Assembly: GCF_012927325.1 (NCBI RefSeq)
Contig: NZ_JABBGI010000012.1
Location: 62,001 to 126,000, forward strand
Reading direction: 5' to 3'
Source: Chryseobacterium antibioticum
Lineage (GTDB): Bacteria; Bacteroidota; Bacteroidia; Flavobacteriales; Weeksellaceae
DNA: 64,000 nucleotides
The notes under the pieces were generated by a model that ran no database searches, had not been told where the DNA came from, and saw nothing but the letters and a program-made list of their open reading frames with translations. The translations under genes and the position numbers were made by a program. Below are positions 1 through 8,206 of this stretch, piece by piece (position 1 is the first letter of the stretch; each line of letters begins with the position of its first letter).

Positions 1-1
1 T

Positions 2-646
2 TTTCAGAAGATACTTCAGGAGTCCCTGATCTGGACCGAAGGACTCGCTGCCATCATATCACTTATTTACTATAATCGTAGTAATAAAGACCGGTATTGG
101 AAGTATTTTTCTATCTATCTTATCATTATGTTCTTGTCTGAAGCCATAGGAAAATGGGGGCATCTTTTTATAGAATATGATAAACCTAAGTTTTTCAATT
201 ATTTCGTAATTCCTATTGAATTTCTGTTCTTTTACTGGCTCTATGCTGCAAAGTCACTGGGAAGGCCAAAACTTTTCTATACTTTATCACTCTTGTATCT
301 GTTATCATTTTTACCCAGCGAGATATTCTTTACGACTAAAAAAATAATTTTCTCTTTCAATTATACCTTTGGGTGTCTTATGTTAATGGTGCTGGTTATT
401 ATGGAATACTATAAACAGATTAATTCAGCTGAAATTTTAAACTTTAGCAAAAACAAAATGTTTTATATTAATTTAGGTGTTACTTTATTCTATATCGGAA
501 CCTTGCCTTTTTGGACATTTTTCAGTCTTTTAGCTAAGTATAAAGAACTGTGGGATATGTACTTCAATTATTTTCTGATATCCGGAATTACAATGTACCT
601 TTTATTTTCAATTTCATTCATATGGGGAAAACGGAGCTCATCATAA
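2..646 (+). CDS. Membrane protein of unknown function (5' end outside the window)
   Basis: The reading frame is open from base 2 without a stop, so the gene begins upstream of the window; the ATG at 128 is only an internal Met. The visible 214 residues are rich in Phe, Leu, Ile and Tyr and form about six hydrophobic segments, which suggests a polytopic inner-membrane protein. No catalytic motif is visible. Its 3' end overlaps the following histidine kinase gene by about 25 nt (kinase ATG at 622), so the two are probably translated together and the protein may be a sensory or accessory partner of the kinase. That role is inferred from position only; I do not recognise the family. Confidence 0.75.
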   Translation, partial: FQKILQESLIWTEGLAAIISLIYYNRSNKDRYWKYFSIYLIIMFLSEAIGKWGHLFIEYDKPKFFNYFVIPIEFLFFYWLYAAKSLGRPKLFYTLSLLYLLSFLPSEIFFTTKKIIFSFNYTFGCLMLMVLVIMEYYKQINSAEILNFSKNKMFYINLGVTLFYIGTLPFWTFFSLLAKYKELWDMYFNYFLISGITMYLLFSISFIWGKRSSS

Positions 647-1407
647 CGATCATTCTTTTCAACATTTTCTTTGTGTTGTTTGTAGCTGCTGTAATGGTAT
701 ACATCAGAAAATACAAGCAGCGCAAGAAAGAGTATATGAATGAGATTGAAATAAAAAATGAAATTCATAAACGGGAGCTTCTGGCCACCCAGCTTGAAAT
801 TCAACAGGCAACGATGCAGCAGATTGGACGCGAACTTCATGATAATATTGGTCAGAAACTGACATTGGTAAGCCTCTATACCCAACAGCTTCTCTATGAA
901 AACAGGGTTCCCGAGGTAAGTGAAAGAATCGATCAGGTTTCCCAAATCATTAACCAGTCGCTGCAGGACCTCAGAAGCCTTTCAAAAACACTGACAGACG
1001 ATAATATAACCCAAAAGGAAATTGTAACTTTGATTCAGGAAGAAGTAGACAACACCAATACTTTCAAAAGATGCAAAGTCACTTTTAACCACAACTTTAA
1101 TCAGCTTGATTTGGGATTTGCCCATAAAAATGTATTGCTCAGGATCACGCAGGAGTTTATACAGAACAGCATCAAACATGCCAACTGTAAAAATGTTTTC
1201 ATTAACCTGAGTACTTCAGAAGACGTATTATGGGAACTTGATCTCAGGGATGACGGCATCGGATTCGACAGTACTCAAATAAAATCCACCGGCATTGGCC
1301 TGACTAATATGAAAAACAGAGCGGCTATTATAGGAGCTGATTTCACTTTTGAAAGCCAGAAAAATAACGGAACTACCCTCAATATTATTTTAAAAAAACA
1401 GCTATGA
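622..1407 (+). CDS. NarL/LiaS-type sensor histidine kinase
   Basis: A 261-residue histidine kinase of the HisKA_3 / HATPase_c class. One N-terminal transmembrane helix (about residues 6-28) is followed by a basic coiled-coil linker and the dimerisation motif RELHDNIGQ with phospho-acceptor His73. The ATPase part shows the N-box (QEFIQNSIKHA) and the G-boxes DDGIGFD and GIGLTNM. It has no periplasmic sensing domain, so the signal may come through the membrane protein encoded just upstream. The start at 622 is preferred over the in-frame ATG at 550 because it begins right at the TM helix and gives a short overlap with the upstream gene. The stop overlaps the regulator start (ATGA), indicating translational coupling. 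Confidence 0.9.
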   Translation: MGKTELIITIILFNIFFVLFVAAVMVYIRKYKQRKKEYMNEIEIKNEIHKRELLATQLEIQQATMQQIGRELHDNIGQKLTLVSLYTQQLLYENRVPEVSERIDQVSQIINQSLQDLRSLSKTLTDDNITQKEIVTLIQEEVDNTNTFKRCKVTFNHNFNQLDLGFAHKNVLLRITQEFIQNSIKHANCKNVFINLSTSEDVLWELDLRDDGIGFDSTQIKSTGIGLTNMKNRAAIIGADFTFESQKNNGTTLNIILKKQL

Positions 1408-2045
1408 AAAAAACAATAGTGATCGTAGACGACCACATTCTTATTGCTAAAGCATTAGAAGGAATCATTGGTAATTTTAATGAATTCGAAGTGATCTACG
1501 TATGTGAAAACGGCAAAGACCTGATCGATAAGCTTGAAAATAACAGTAAAATTCCTGATATCGTTTTGTTGGACATCAGTATGCCCATCATGGACGGCTT
1601 TGAAACAGCTGCATGGCTTACACAAAACCATCCGGGTATTCAGGTGATGGCTCTCAGTATGCAGGGCGATGACAATAGCGTCATCAAAATGATCAAAAAC
1701 GGAGCAAAAGGCTATTTACTGAAAAACACCCACCCAAAAGAACTGGAAATTGCATTGACGAAATTAAATTCGGAAGGATTCTTTTATCCGGAATGGGCCT
1801 CAAAAATCATCTTCTCCAATCTGAACAAAGACAAGGAAATGGAAAGCGCCGTAAGAATTTCAGACCGCGAAAGAGAATTTCTTAAATATACAGTCACTGA
1901 ACTGAGCTATAAGGAAATTGCAGACAGAATGTGCTGCAGTCCGAGAACTGTAGAAAGCTACCGGGATCAGTTGTGTGATAAATTGGACCTGAAAACCCGT
2001 GTAGGACTGGCTGTTTTTGCTATTAAAAACGGTTTTGCAGGCTAG
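1404..2045 (+). CDS. LuxR/NarL-family response regulator
   Basis: A 213-residue response regulator: receiver domain (about residues 1-120) with the acidic pair DD near the N-terminus, phospho-acceptor Asp57 in LLDISMPIMDG and the conserved Lys of GYLLKN, followed by a GerE-type helix-turn-helix (about 145-210; motif ELSYKEIADRM, CCSPRTVESY). It starts inside the stop codon of the kinase gene and is its cognate regulator. The next genes downstream are two metalloprotease lipoproteins after a 260-nt gap, so they are possible targets, but no shared operator was seen to support that. Confidence 0.93.
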   Translation: MKKTIVIVDDHILIAKALEGIIGNFNEFEVIYVCENGKDLIDKLENNSKIPDIVLLDISMPIMDGFETAAWLTQNHPGIQVMALSMQGDDNSVIKMIKNGAKGYLLKNTHPKELEIALTKLNSEGFFYPEWASKIIFSNLNKDKEMESAVRISDREREFLKYTVTELSYKEIADRMCCSPRTVESYRDQLCDKLDLKTRVGLAVFAIKNGFAG

Positions 2046-2247
2046 CGACAAAAGAGAAGTTAAACTTAAAAATATCAACCGATTTAAACAGTTTATTTAA
2101 TTATTTTCAATCAATACAAATTAAAAAAGTAAATAATTAAACACACATCAGTGATATGATTAAAATTCAACCAAAACAAATAAAAAGTAAATAATACTCA
2201 ACAAGAAAGCGTATTGAGTGATAAATATTTAAATATTTGCATAAATA

Positions 2248-2280
2248 TTTTGTTTTTTAATTTTTTATAATATAAATTTG
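2248..2280 (+). promoter_or_regulatory. Bacteroidetes-type promoter for the first M43 protease
   Basis: TTTTG at 2248-2252 and TAAATTTG at 2273-2280 are separated by 20 nt, matching the -33/-7 pattern of the Bacteroidetes primary sigma factor (TTTG, 19-21 nt, TAnnTTTG). It lies 25 nt before the ATG at 2306. Confidence 0.75.
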
Positions 2281-2305
2281 GAGACCAAACCATTAACGAT
2301 ATATT

Positions 2306-3322
2306 ATGAAAAAGCTATTTTTCGGAGCTCTTATATTGAGCTTTATGTCTGCCTGTAACAATGATAGTCTTTCCAATCAGGAAGATGCATCACAGGACCC
2401 GGGTACAACTCCCGGCATGCTGGCATCAAAAAGATCCTGTCCCTCTGACCTTATTAGAGAAAAGGCCCTTAAAAATGATCCTGCATTAAGAGCCAGATTT
2501 GAAGCTAACGAATTACAGTCTGACAACTTTTTAAGAGACCTATCGATGGGAAGGGTTCTTGCAGACGGAACCGTTGAAATTCCGGTGGTCTTTAATGTGA
2601 TCTATAACACCACTTCCCAAAATATTTCTGATGCAAGAATTGCAGAACAAATCGCAGTATTGAATGCTGATTACAGTGCTACAAATTCTGATATTAGTAA
2701 AATACCTGCAGCATTTCAACCTTCTGCAGCCGGAAATGTAAAAATCAGCTTCAAACTGGTAGCAACCAACCGTAAGCAAAGCACAAAAACAGGCTGGAGA
2801 TCTGATCTGGAAGAAATGAAAAAATCAACTACCGGAGGTATTAATGCTACTGACCCAACCAAAAATATGAATATCTGGGTGGTTAATTCCATCCTTGATG
2901 AGAATAGCCAACCAGGAACGTTAGGATACGCCTACTATCCTGAATCTGCCGGATTATGGTATGACGGTCTTGTAATTGGCTATCAGTATATAGGAAAAAC
3001 AGGTGCTTCTGCTCCATTTAATTTAGGAAGAACAGTTACACACGAAGTGGGTCACTATTTAAACCTACCTCACCTTTGGGGATCATCCAATACAGGATGT
3101 CAAACAGATTACTCTAATGACACCCCTACTTCTCCTGGCCCTAATTACGGAACACCATCATATCCTCTAAACAGAGTTTGTGGAGGAGTAAGCCGTTCTC
3201 AAATGTTTATGAATTATATGGATTATGTAGATGACAAAGCTATGTTTATGTTCTCTGCCAATCAAAAAACCAGAATGCAGGCTGTAGTGGCTGCTGCTGG
3301 CCCAAGAGCAGGACTAAGATAA
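2306..3322 (+). CDS. M43-type zinc metalloprotease lipoprotein
   Basis: A 338-residue lipoprotein with a lipobox at residues 13-17 (SFMSAC), so it is probably anchored to the outer membrane or displayed at the surface. The catalytic motif HEVGHYLNLPH (His246, Glu247, His250, His256) is the extended HExxHxxxxxH zinc site of the metzincins; a Met-turn candidate (FMNYMDY) follows about 60 residues later. Architecture and spacing fit the M43 (cytophagalysin/pappalysin-like) family. A short Asn/Gln/Asp-rich linker follows the lipid-anchor Cys. Its neighbour at 3856 is a close paralogue, so this is a tandem duplication. Each copy has its own promoter and terminator-like hairpin, so they are probably separate transcripts. 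Substrate unknown. Confidence 0.9.
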   Translation: MKKLFFGALILSFMSACNNDSLSNQEDASQDPGTTPGMLASKRSCPSDLIREKALKNDPALRARFEANELQSDNFLRDLSMGRVLADGTVEIPVVFNVIYNTTSQNISDARIAEQIAVLNADYSATNSDISKIPAAFQPSAAGNVKISFKLVATNRKQSTKTGWRSDLEEMKKSTTGGINATDPTKNMNIWVVNSILDENSQPGTLGYAYYPESAGLWYDGLVIGYQYIGKTGASAPFNLGRTVTHEVGHYLNLPHLWGSSNTGCQTDYSNDTPTSPGPNYGTPSYPLNRVCGGVSRSQMFMNYMDYVDDKAMFMFSANQKTRMQAVVAAAGPRAGLR

Positions 3323-3351
3323 TACACATCCAAATTAATTTTACATAAAAG

Positions 3352-3383
3352 AGCCTGAATTTTTTGTTCAGGCTTTTTGTTTT
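3352..3383 (+). terminator. Intrinsic terminator after the first M43 protease
   Basis: AGCCTGAA (3352-3359) pairs with TTCAGGCT (3367-3374) across a 7-nt loop and is followed by a T-rich run. Confidence 0.85.
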
Positions 3384-3796
3384 ATATGATCCGATCCTGT
3401 TTTACAAGTAGAGTCTATAAAGATAATCTTGGTTAAAATAATGGAAAACCTATAAATAAATTACAGATAAAAAATACAGTATTAGAATAAAAAAAACGAT
3501 TAATTATTCCCAGATGACCAGATAGGACAATATATGAACGAAGTATTTTTAGTCATCTTGCTTTACAGAATCAAATTACAACAATAAATATTTTACTAAC
3601 AATCCAACAATAACTAGAAAAATTTAATTTGAAATTTCAATAAATCAAAACTACATTAAAATAAAAAGGAAAATTAAGTATTTTTTTCAACAAATCATAA
3701 TTTGATTAAAAATCAATATTTAATCAAAATACATGCGAAACAAACAATGATTAAACGGTAATGTTGAAATATTTATACTAAAAAATCAAAAATACC
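3384..3796. other. AT-rich intergenic region between the M43 paralogues
   Basis: About 410 nt with no credible coding region. It is very AT-rich with runs of A. Apart from the flanking terminator and promoter I see no repeat, RNA gene or clear operator in it. Confidence 0.5.
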
Positions 3797-3827
3797 TTGC
3801 ATAATAATTTTTAATAATATAAATTCA
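3797..3827 (+). promoter_or_regulatory. Promoter candidate for the second M43 protease
   Basis: TTG at 3797-3799 and TAAATTCA at 3820-3827 are 20 nt apart, the same geometry as the promoter of the upstream paralogue, with two mismatches in the -7 element. It lies 28 nt before the ATG at 3856. Confidence 0.55.
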
Positions 3828-3855
3828 CCATCTGAAATTATATAAATAGAAGCTT

Positions 3856-4860
3856 ATGAAAAAATTATTATTTGGAGCCATTGTACTAGGTTTCATGTCA
3901 GCTTGTAACAGCGACAACATGACAAACCAAAGCGAAAACCCTGCAAAGGAAGACGTATCTTCAGCCGACATGTTCAAAAGGGGTTGTGCCTCTGAAGAAG
4001 TAAGAGAGGAAGCATTAAAAAGCGATGCTCAGCTTAGACAAAAGTTTGTAACATTAGAAGCGAATACAGAAAAATTCGCTAATGAATTAAAACTTGGAAA
4101 AGTTCTCGCAGATGGTACTGTAGAAATTCCCGTTGTTGTTAACGTATTATATAAAACTACTGCAGAAAACGTATCTGACGCAAGAATAGCAGAACAAATT
4201 GACGTATTGAATGCTGACTTCACAGGAACGAATAGTGATGCCAGTAAAATCCCAGCTGAATTCCAGACAGTAAGTGCTGGTGATACGAAAATAAAATTCA
4301 GATTGGTAAATACAATAAGAAAAGCTACAAGTAAGACAAGCTGGGCAACCAATGATGATATGAAGAAAGCCTCTAAAGGTGGAATTGATGCTACAAACCC
4401 GGCAAATTACCTTAATATCTGGATTGTAGGTAAAATGACAAGCCAGGGAAGAACTATTCTTGGATATGCTACATTCCCTGAATCTGCAGGATTATGGAAT
4501 GACGGTGTAGCTATTGCCGCTCCATATTTTGGAAAAACAGGAGCAGCTTCACCATTTAATTTAGGAAGAACTGCAACACACGAAGTAGGACATTATTTAA
4601 ATCTTAGACACATTTGGGGAGATGCAAGCTGTGGTAATGATCAGGTTACAGACACTCCTACACAAACTACTGCGAATTATGGAAAACCAACGTATCCATT
4701 ATACAACACATGTAGCGGTGTTCAAAGATCTGTTATGTTCATGAATTATATGGATTATGTGGACGATGCAGCCATGTTCATGTTCTCAGCAGGACAGAAA
4801 GCAAGAGTTCAATCGGTAGTTGCTTCTACAGGAGCAAGATCCGGATTAAGACTTTATTAA
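3856..4860 (+). CDS. M43-type zinc metalloprotease lipoprotein (paralogue)
   Basis: A 334-residue paralogue of the product of 2306-3322, collinear over the whole length. It shares the lipobox (GFMSAC), the zinc motif HEVGHYLNLRH (His242, Glu243, His246, His252), the downstream conserved Cys residues and the FMNYMDYVDDAAMFMFS stretch. Differences are concentrated in the N-terminal linker and the loop after the zinc motif, consistent with divergence of substrate preference after duplication. Expected to be an exported, lipid-anchored peptidase. It ends 52 nt before the convergent M1 peptidase gene, with a hairpin between. Confidence 0.9.
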   Translation: MKKLLFGAIVLGFMSACNSDNMTNQSENPAKEDVSSADMFKRGCASEEVREEALKSDAQLRQKFVTLEANTEKFANELKLGKVLADGTVEIPVVVNVLYKTTAENVSDARIAEQIDVLNADFTGTNSDASKIPAEFQTVSAGDTKIKFRLVNTIRKATSKTSWATNDDMKKASKGGIDATNPANYLNIWIVGKMTSQGRTILGYATFPESAGLWNDGVAIAAPYFGKTGAASPFNLGRTATHEVGHYLNLRHIWGDASCGNDQVTDTPTQTTANYGKPTYPLYNTCSGVQRSVMFMNYMDYVDDAAMFMFSAGQKARVQSVVASTGARSGLRLY

Positions 4861-4883
4861 AATTTAAATTGATTTCAATAAAA

Positions 4884-4909
4884 AGCCTGAATGAAAATTC
4901 AGGCTTTTG
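4884..4909. terminator. Bidirectional terminator between convergent genes
   Basis: AGCCTGAAT (4884-4892) pairs with ATTCAGGCT (4897-4905) over a GAAA tetraloop, flanked by an A-run on the left and T-run on the right, so it can serve both the M43 gene (+) and the M1 peptidase gene (-). The stem is almost identical to the one at 3352. Confidence 0.85.
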
Positions 4910-4912
4910 CTT

Positions 4913-6778
4913 TTATAATGCTCTCGTATTATTATCAGGCGTATAATCCATAAAAATATCTCCATCCAAAGTCACCGATTTGACTTTCTTTTTGATAGGC
5001 ACCGTAATATCCGTCTGTTTCTGATTTTTTTCCCAAAGCACTGGAGAGAAGTGAAGCTTCTCAAAAGATCCGTCTGCATAATTTAAAACCGCATCAAACG
5101 GAATGGCGAATCCGCCAACATTATCTACATTCACTGTAAGAAGATCATTAAGCTGTGAAGCACCGGTAATTTTTAAATCAATATAATTATTGGTATAAAA
5201 CCAGTTTTGAAAGAACCAGTTCAGGTTTTTCTCCGAACCTGTATTCATAGAATTAAAATAATCCCACGGCACCGGATGCTTTCCATTCCAGTTATCCATA
5301 TAGTGCAGAAGTGCTTTTTTAAACAATTCATCTCCTAAATAGTCTTTCAATGCAAGATAAGACAGGGATGCTTTCACATAAGAATTGTTTCCATACCCTG
5401 CACCACTCACCTGCGTACTCATTGTAATAACAGGTTGGTCCTGCTCAGCAGAAGGGTCATTAATCCATTTTTTTACCCTGAAGTTTTTATAGAATTCTTT
5501 TGCAGCCGCTTCACCGTTTTCATCAATCCCGATTAGATATTCAAGGGTAGTTGCCCAGCCTTCATCCATAAAAGCGTAACGGGTTTCGTTGATTCCCATA
5601 TAAAAAGGGAAATAGGTATGGGCGATTTCATGATCTGCCGTCAGTCTCGCATCCCGAAGATCATCAGGAATACTGGTATCATTGATCATCATTGGATATT
5701 CCATATCTGCATACCCCTGAATGGCGGTCATTACATTATAAGGATATTCCACACCTGGCCATTTCCTGGAAAACCAGTCCAGATTATAGCGCATCCAGTC
5801 TACATATTGCTCAAAATCTTTTGCTCCCGTCTTATAAGCTGCCTGAACACTTGCTCTTTTTGTTTTCAGCTGAACGCTTGCTCCATCCCAAACATAATGA
5901 CTGCTTAACGCAAAACAGAAATCTGTGATATGGCTGGCTTTGAATTTCCAGATATTCCATTTATTCTGCTTCGTTACTTTTCCGGCTCTCATTTCCTGCT
6001 CAGACGCAATATGCATGACTTTATCACTTTTGAGAGACGCTTTATATCTTTTTAAATATTCTGGTTGAAGTACGGCATCAGGATTCAGAAAATCACCGGT
6101 GGCCCATACTACAAAATTCTTCGGAGCAGAGATAGCAAAATTATAATCATTAAAATCATTATAAAACTCCTGTCTGTCCGAATGAGGAAGCATATCCCAG
6201 CCGTTGTAATCGTCATACACTGAAATTCTGGGGAAAGAATAAGCAACATAAAAGGTTTCAGGATCTATTTGTCCTTCTCTTCCGCTCTGTATGGAAAGCG
6301 GGTATTCCCATTCTATTTTCACCTCAGCTTTAGCTCCACCTTTAATAGCTTTATTCAGTTTTACTTTTTCTACGGTTCCCCAGTCGTCACTGTTTACGTT
6401 GTACTTCTCTCCATTTACGATAAATGATTTGATGTGCAGACCGGAAGACAGAAAGTCTTTGGATACGGAACCTGATCTCGGTGACTGTGGTTTATGAAGG
6501 TTATTCACAAATCTGATCGCCAGCTCATGAAGTTCATCCGGACTGTTATTGCTGTATGTGATCGTTTCTTTTCCCGAAACCCTTTTGCTTCCGGCATCTA
6601 CTTTCACCTCAACATTATAAATTCCTTTATTCTGCCAATAATTTTTACCGGGAGCACCGGAAATATCCCGGGTTCCTTTTTCATAGGCTTTTTTAATATT
6701 TCTCGGCATATACAGCTCCTGTGCAGCGATTGGCTGCATCGAAACAGTCACTACCAGAGCATAAAGAAATCGTTTCAT
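4913..6778 (-). CDS. M1-family metallopeptidase, secreted
   Basis: A 621-residue protein with a Sec signal peptide (cleavage about residue 19, after PIAA) and the M1 aminopeptidase zinc signature HEIAH (His383, Glu384, His387) followed 18 residues later by Glu406 in MDEGWA. The N-terminal beta domain (about 40-240) and the C-terminal region of about 100 residues fit the M1 family, but the canonical GAMEN exopeptidase loop is replaced by YADMEYP, as in many Bacteroidetes M1-like proteins, so exopeptidase activity is less certain than zinc binding. Likely periplasmic or surface. A second M1 protein is encoded at 8207-10405 on the same strand. Confidence 0.9.
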   Translation of the reverse strand: MKRFLYALVVTVSMQPIAAQELYMPRNIKKAYEKGTRDISGAPGKNYWQNKGIYNVEVKVDAGSKRVSGKETITYSNNSPDELHELAIRFVNNLHKPQSPRSGSVSKDFLSSGLHIKSFIVNGEKYNVNSDDWGTVEKVKLNKAIKGGAKAEVKIEWEYPLSIQSGREGQIDPETFYVAYSFPRISVYDDYNGWDMLPHSDRQEFYNDFNDYNFAISAPKNFVVWATGDFLNPDAVLQPEYLKRYKASLKSDKVMHIASEQEMRAGKVTKQNKWNIWKFKASHITDFCFALSSHYVWDGASVQLKTKRASVQAAYKTGAKDFEQYVDWMRYNLDWFSRKWPGVEYPYNVMTAIQGYADMEYPMMINDTSIPDDLRDARLTADHEIAHTYFPFYMGINETRYAFMDEGWATTLEYLIGIDENGEAAAKEFYKNFRVKKWINDPSAEQDQPVITMSTQVSGAGYGNNSYVKASLSYLALKDYLGDELFKKALLHYMDNWNGKHPVPWDYFNSMNTGSEKNLNWFFQNWFYTNNYIDLKITGASQLNDLLTVNVDNVGGFAIPFDAVLNYADGSFEKLHFSPVLWEKNQKQTDITVPIKKKVKSVTLDGDIFMDYTPDNNTRAL

Positions 6779-7012
6779 ATCTCTACTTTTTAAAAATAAG
6801 TATCAAAATTAGCGAAAATGTAACACTAGGCGCCTATTTCTTTTATAATAATGTTTTATGAATAGCAGTTTTTTATTTTTCCGAAAGGAAGATGAGTGGC
6901 AGTTATTAAACCCCGCTTCTATCAATTTCTAAAATTATCCGCTCTTCCCCAATTCCACTTACACCTAGCTCTGCTGTTTTCTTAATCGCTTTACAACTTC
7001 CCCAACAATAAA

Positions 7013-7041
7013 AAATCCAACCCTCAAAAGAAATTGGATTT
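7013..7041 (-). terminator. Terminator of the EEP-family gene
   Basis: On the minus strand AAATCCAA and TTGGATTT (plus 7034-7041 and 7013-7020) form an 8-bp stem followed by a T-run. It is 32 nt past the stop of the 7073-7906 gene. Confidence 0.6.
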
Positions 7042-7072
7042 GAAATTGATTTTCCGGTAAACCGATCCTGAA

Positions 7073-7906
7073 TTAAAAAGAAAGCTCCGCTAATATAGGA
7101 AAGTGGTCCGATGGATACAGCAGATTTTCTCTTCTGTCGTTGATATGTCTCTGGGATTTTATTTTGAACCCTTTCACGAAAATATAATCGATTCTGTCTT
7201 TAGGAATTTCATTAATGTTGAAAGCTGTAAATGTCCCTTTCGGTCCGTAAGGTTTTGTTTCAGAATGATAAAAACTGTCATTTAAATTCTGGGAAAGGAT
7301 TTTTATAGGCTCAGAATCTTCTGTTAAATTGAAGTCACCACTTAACGTTAAAGGAAGATTTTTAGAATTGATCTCTTTGATCTTCTTCAAAATAAGTTCG
7401 GAAGATTTCACTCTTGCCACATTTCCGATATGGTCAAAATGAAGGTTCATCGCCAAAAATTCTTTCTTTGATTTTTTATCTTTAAAAATGGCATAAGTAC
7501 AGATTCTGTTAAGTGCTGCGTCCCATCCTCTCGAAGGCTTTTCGGGTGTTTCAGAAAGCCAGAATGTCCCGGATTTTATTACCTGAAGCCTATTGGTATC
7601 ATAGAAAATAGCCGAAAACTCTCCTTTTTCCTTTCCGTCATCCCTTCCTACTCCTACATACTCGTAGTTCTTAAGGCTGGCCTTAAGAACTTTCATCTGC
7701 TCGGGAAGTGCTTCCTGAACTCCGAAATAATCGGGATGATAATAATTTAATAAATCCACTACATCCTGTTTTCTTTCTGTCCATGCATTTTCCTTATCAG
7801 ACGCTACCTGCAGCCTGATATTAAAGCTCATTACTTTAAGATCCTGTGAAAACCCCAGTGCAAAAAACAGTAAGGATAAGATTGAAAATCTGAAATTCAT
7901 AACCAT
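7073..7906 (-). CDS. Endonuclease/exonuclease/phosphatase (EEP) family protein, secreted
   Basis: About 275 residues with a Sec signal peptide (cleaved near residue 20, after ALGFSQ). It shows the EEP-fold metal and catalytic motifs in order: MSFNIR near the N-terminus, GVQEAL, MNLHFDHIG, SGDFNL and YPSDHFPI at the C-terminus. These correspond to the Asn, Glu, His, Asp/Asn and Asp-His active-site elements of DNase I/ExoIII-type phosphodiesterases. The substrate (nucleic acid, phospholipid or sugar phosphate) cannot be told from sequence; export suggests an extracellular or periplasmic substrate. A second ATG two codons in (at 7900) is an equally good start. Confidence 0.88.
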   Translation of the reverse strand: MVMNFRFSILSLLFFALGFSQDLKVMSFNIRLQVASDKENAWTERKQDVVDLLNYYHPDYFGVQEALPEQMKVLKASLKNYEYVGVGRDDGKEKGEFSAIFYDTNRLQVIKSGTFWLSETPEKPSRGWDAALNRICTYAIFKDKKSKKEFLAMNLHFDHIGNVARVKSSELILKKIKEINSKNLPLTLSGDFNLTEDSEPIKILSQNLNDSFYHSETKPYGPKGTFTAFNINEIPKDRIDYIFVKGFKIKSQRHINDRRENLLYPSDHFPILAELSF

Positions 7907-7989
7907 ATGTTTAACTTAGAATAACAAAAATAGAATATCCTGATGAGAGGTAATGAAAGTTGAGGATATATTATTGTTAATTTATGGAG

Positions 7990-8113
7990 GGAAGATGGAA
8001 GTTCATATAGCCGAAAGAAGTAATTAAAGGTTGTTTTATACCTATTTAAATTTATTCATTCTTATCAATGAATCTAATTATCGAATGAAGAACTAATAGA
8101 ACTTCCATCTTCC
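7990..8113. repeat. Long inverted repeat, GGAAGATGGAAGTTC arms
   Basis: The 15-nt arm at 7990-8004 is the exact reverse complement of 8099-8113; 94 nt lie between. A smaller inverted pair (TTCATT/AATGAA, 8055-8072) sits inside. The purine-rich arm resembles degenerate short interspersed repeats and is of the same general design as the element at 18323-18427. Confidence 0.6.
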
Positions 8114-8150
8114 GGCTCCCCTCTCCTTCCAGTTCTTTTCCAAACAAAAA

Positions 8151-8186
8151 AAAACCGAAACTTCATAAATCTGAAGTTTCGGTTTT
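8151..8186 (-). terminator. Strong terminator after the M1 peptidase gene
   Basis: AAAACCGAAACTTC (8151-8164) pairs with GAAGTTTCGGTTTT (8173-8186), 14 bp with an 8-nt loop, bordered by A-runs and T-runs. It lies 21 nt past the stop of 8207-10405 on the minus strand and could work in both directions. Confidence 0.9.
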
Positions 8187-8206
8187 TTATAAGGTCAATA
8201 TACCAT

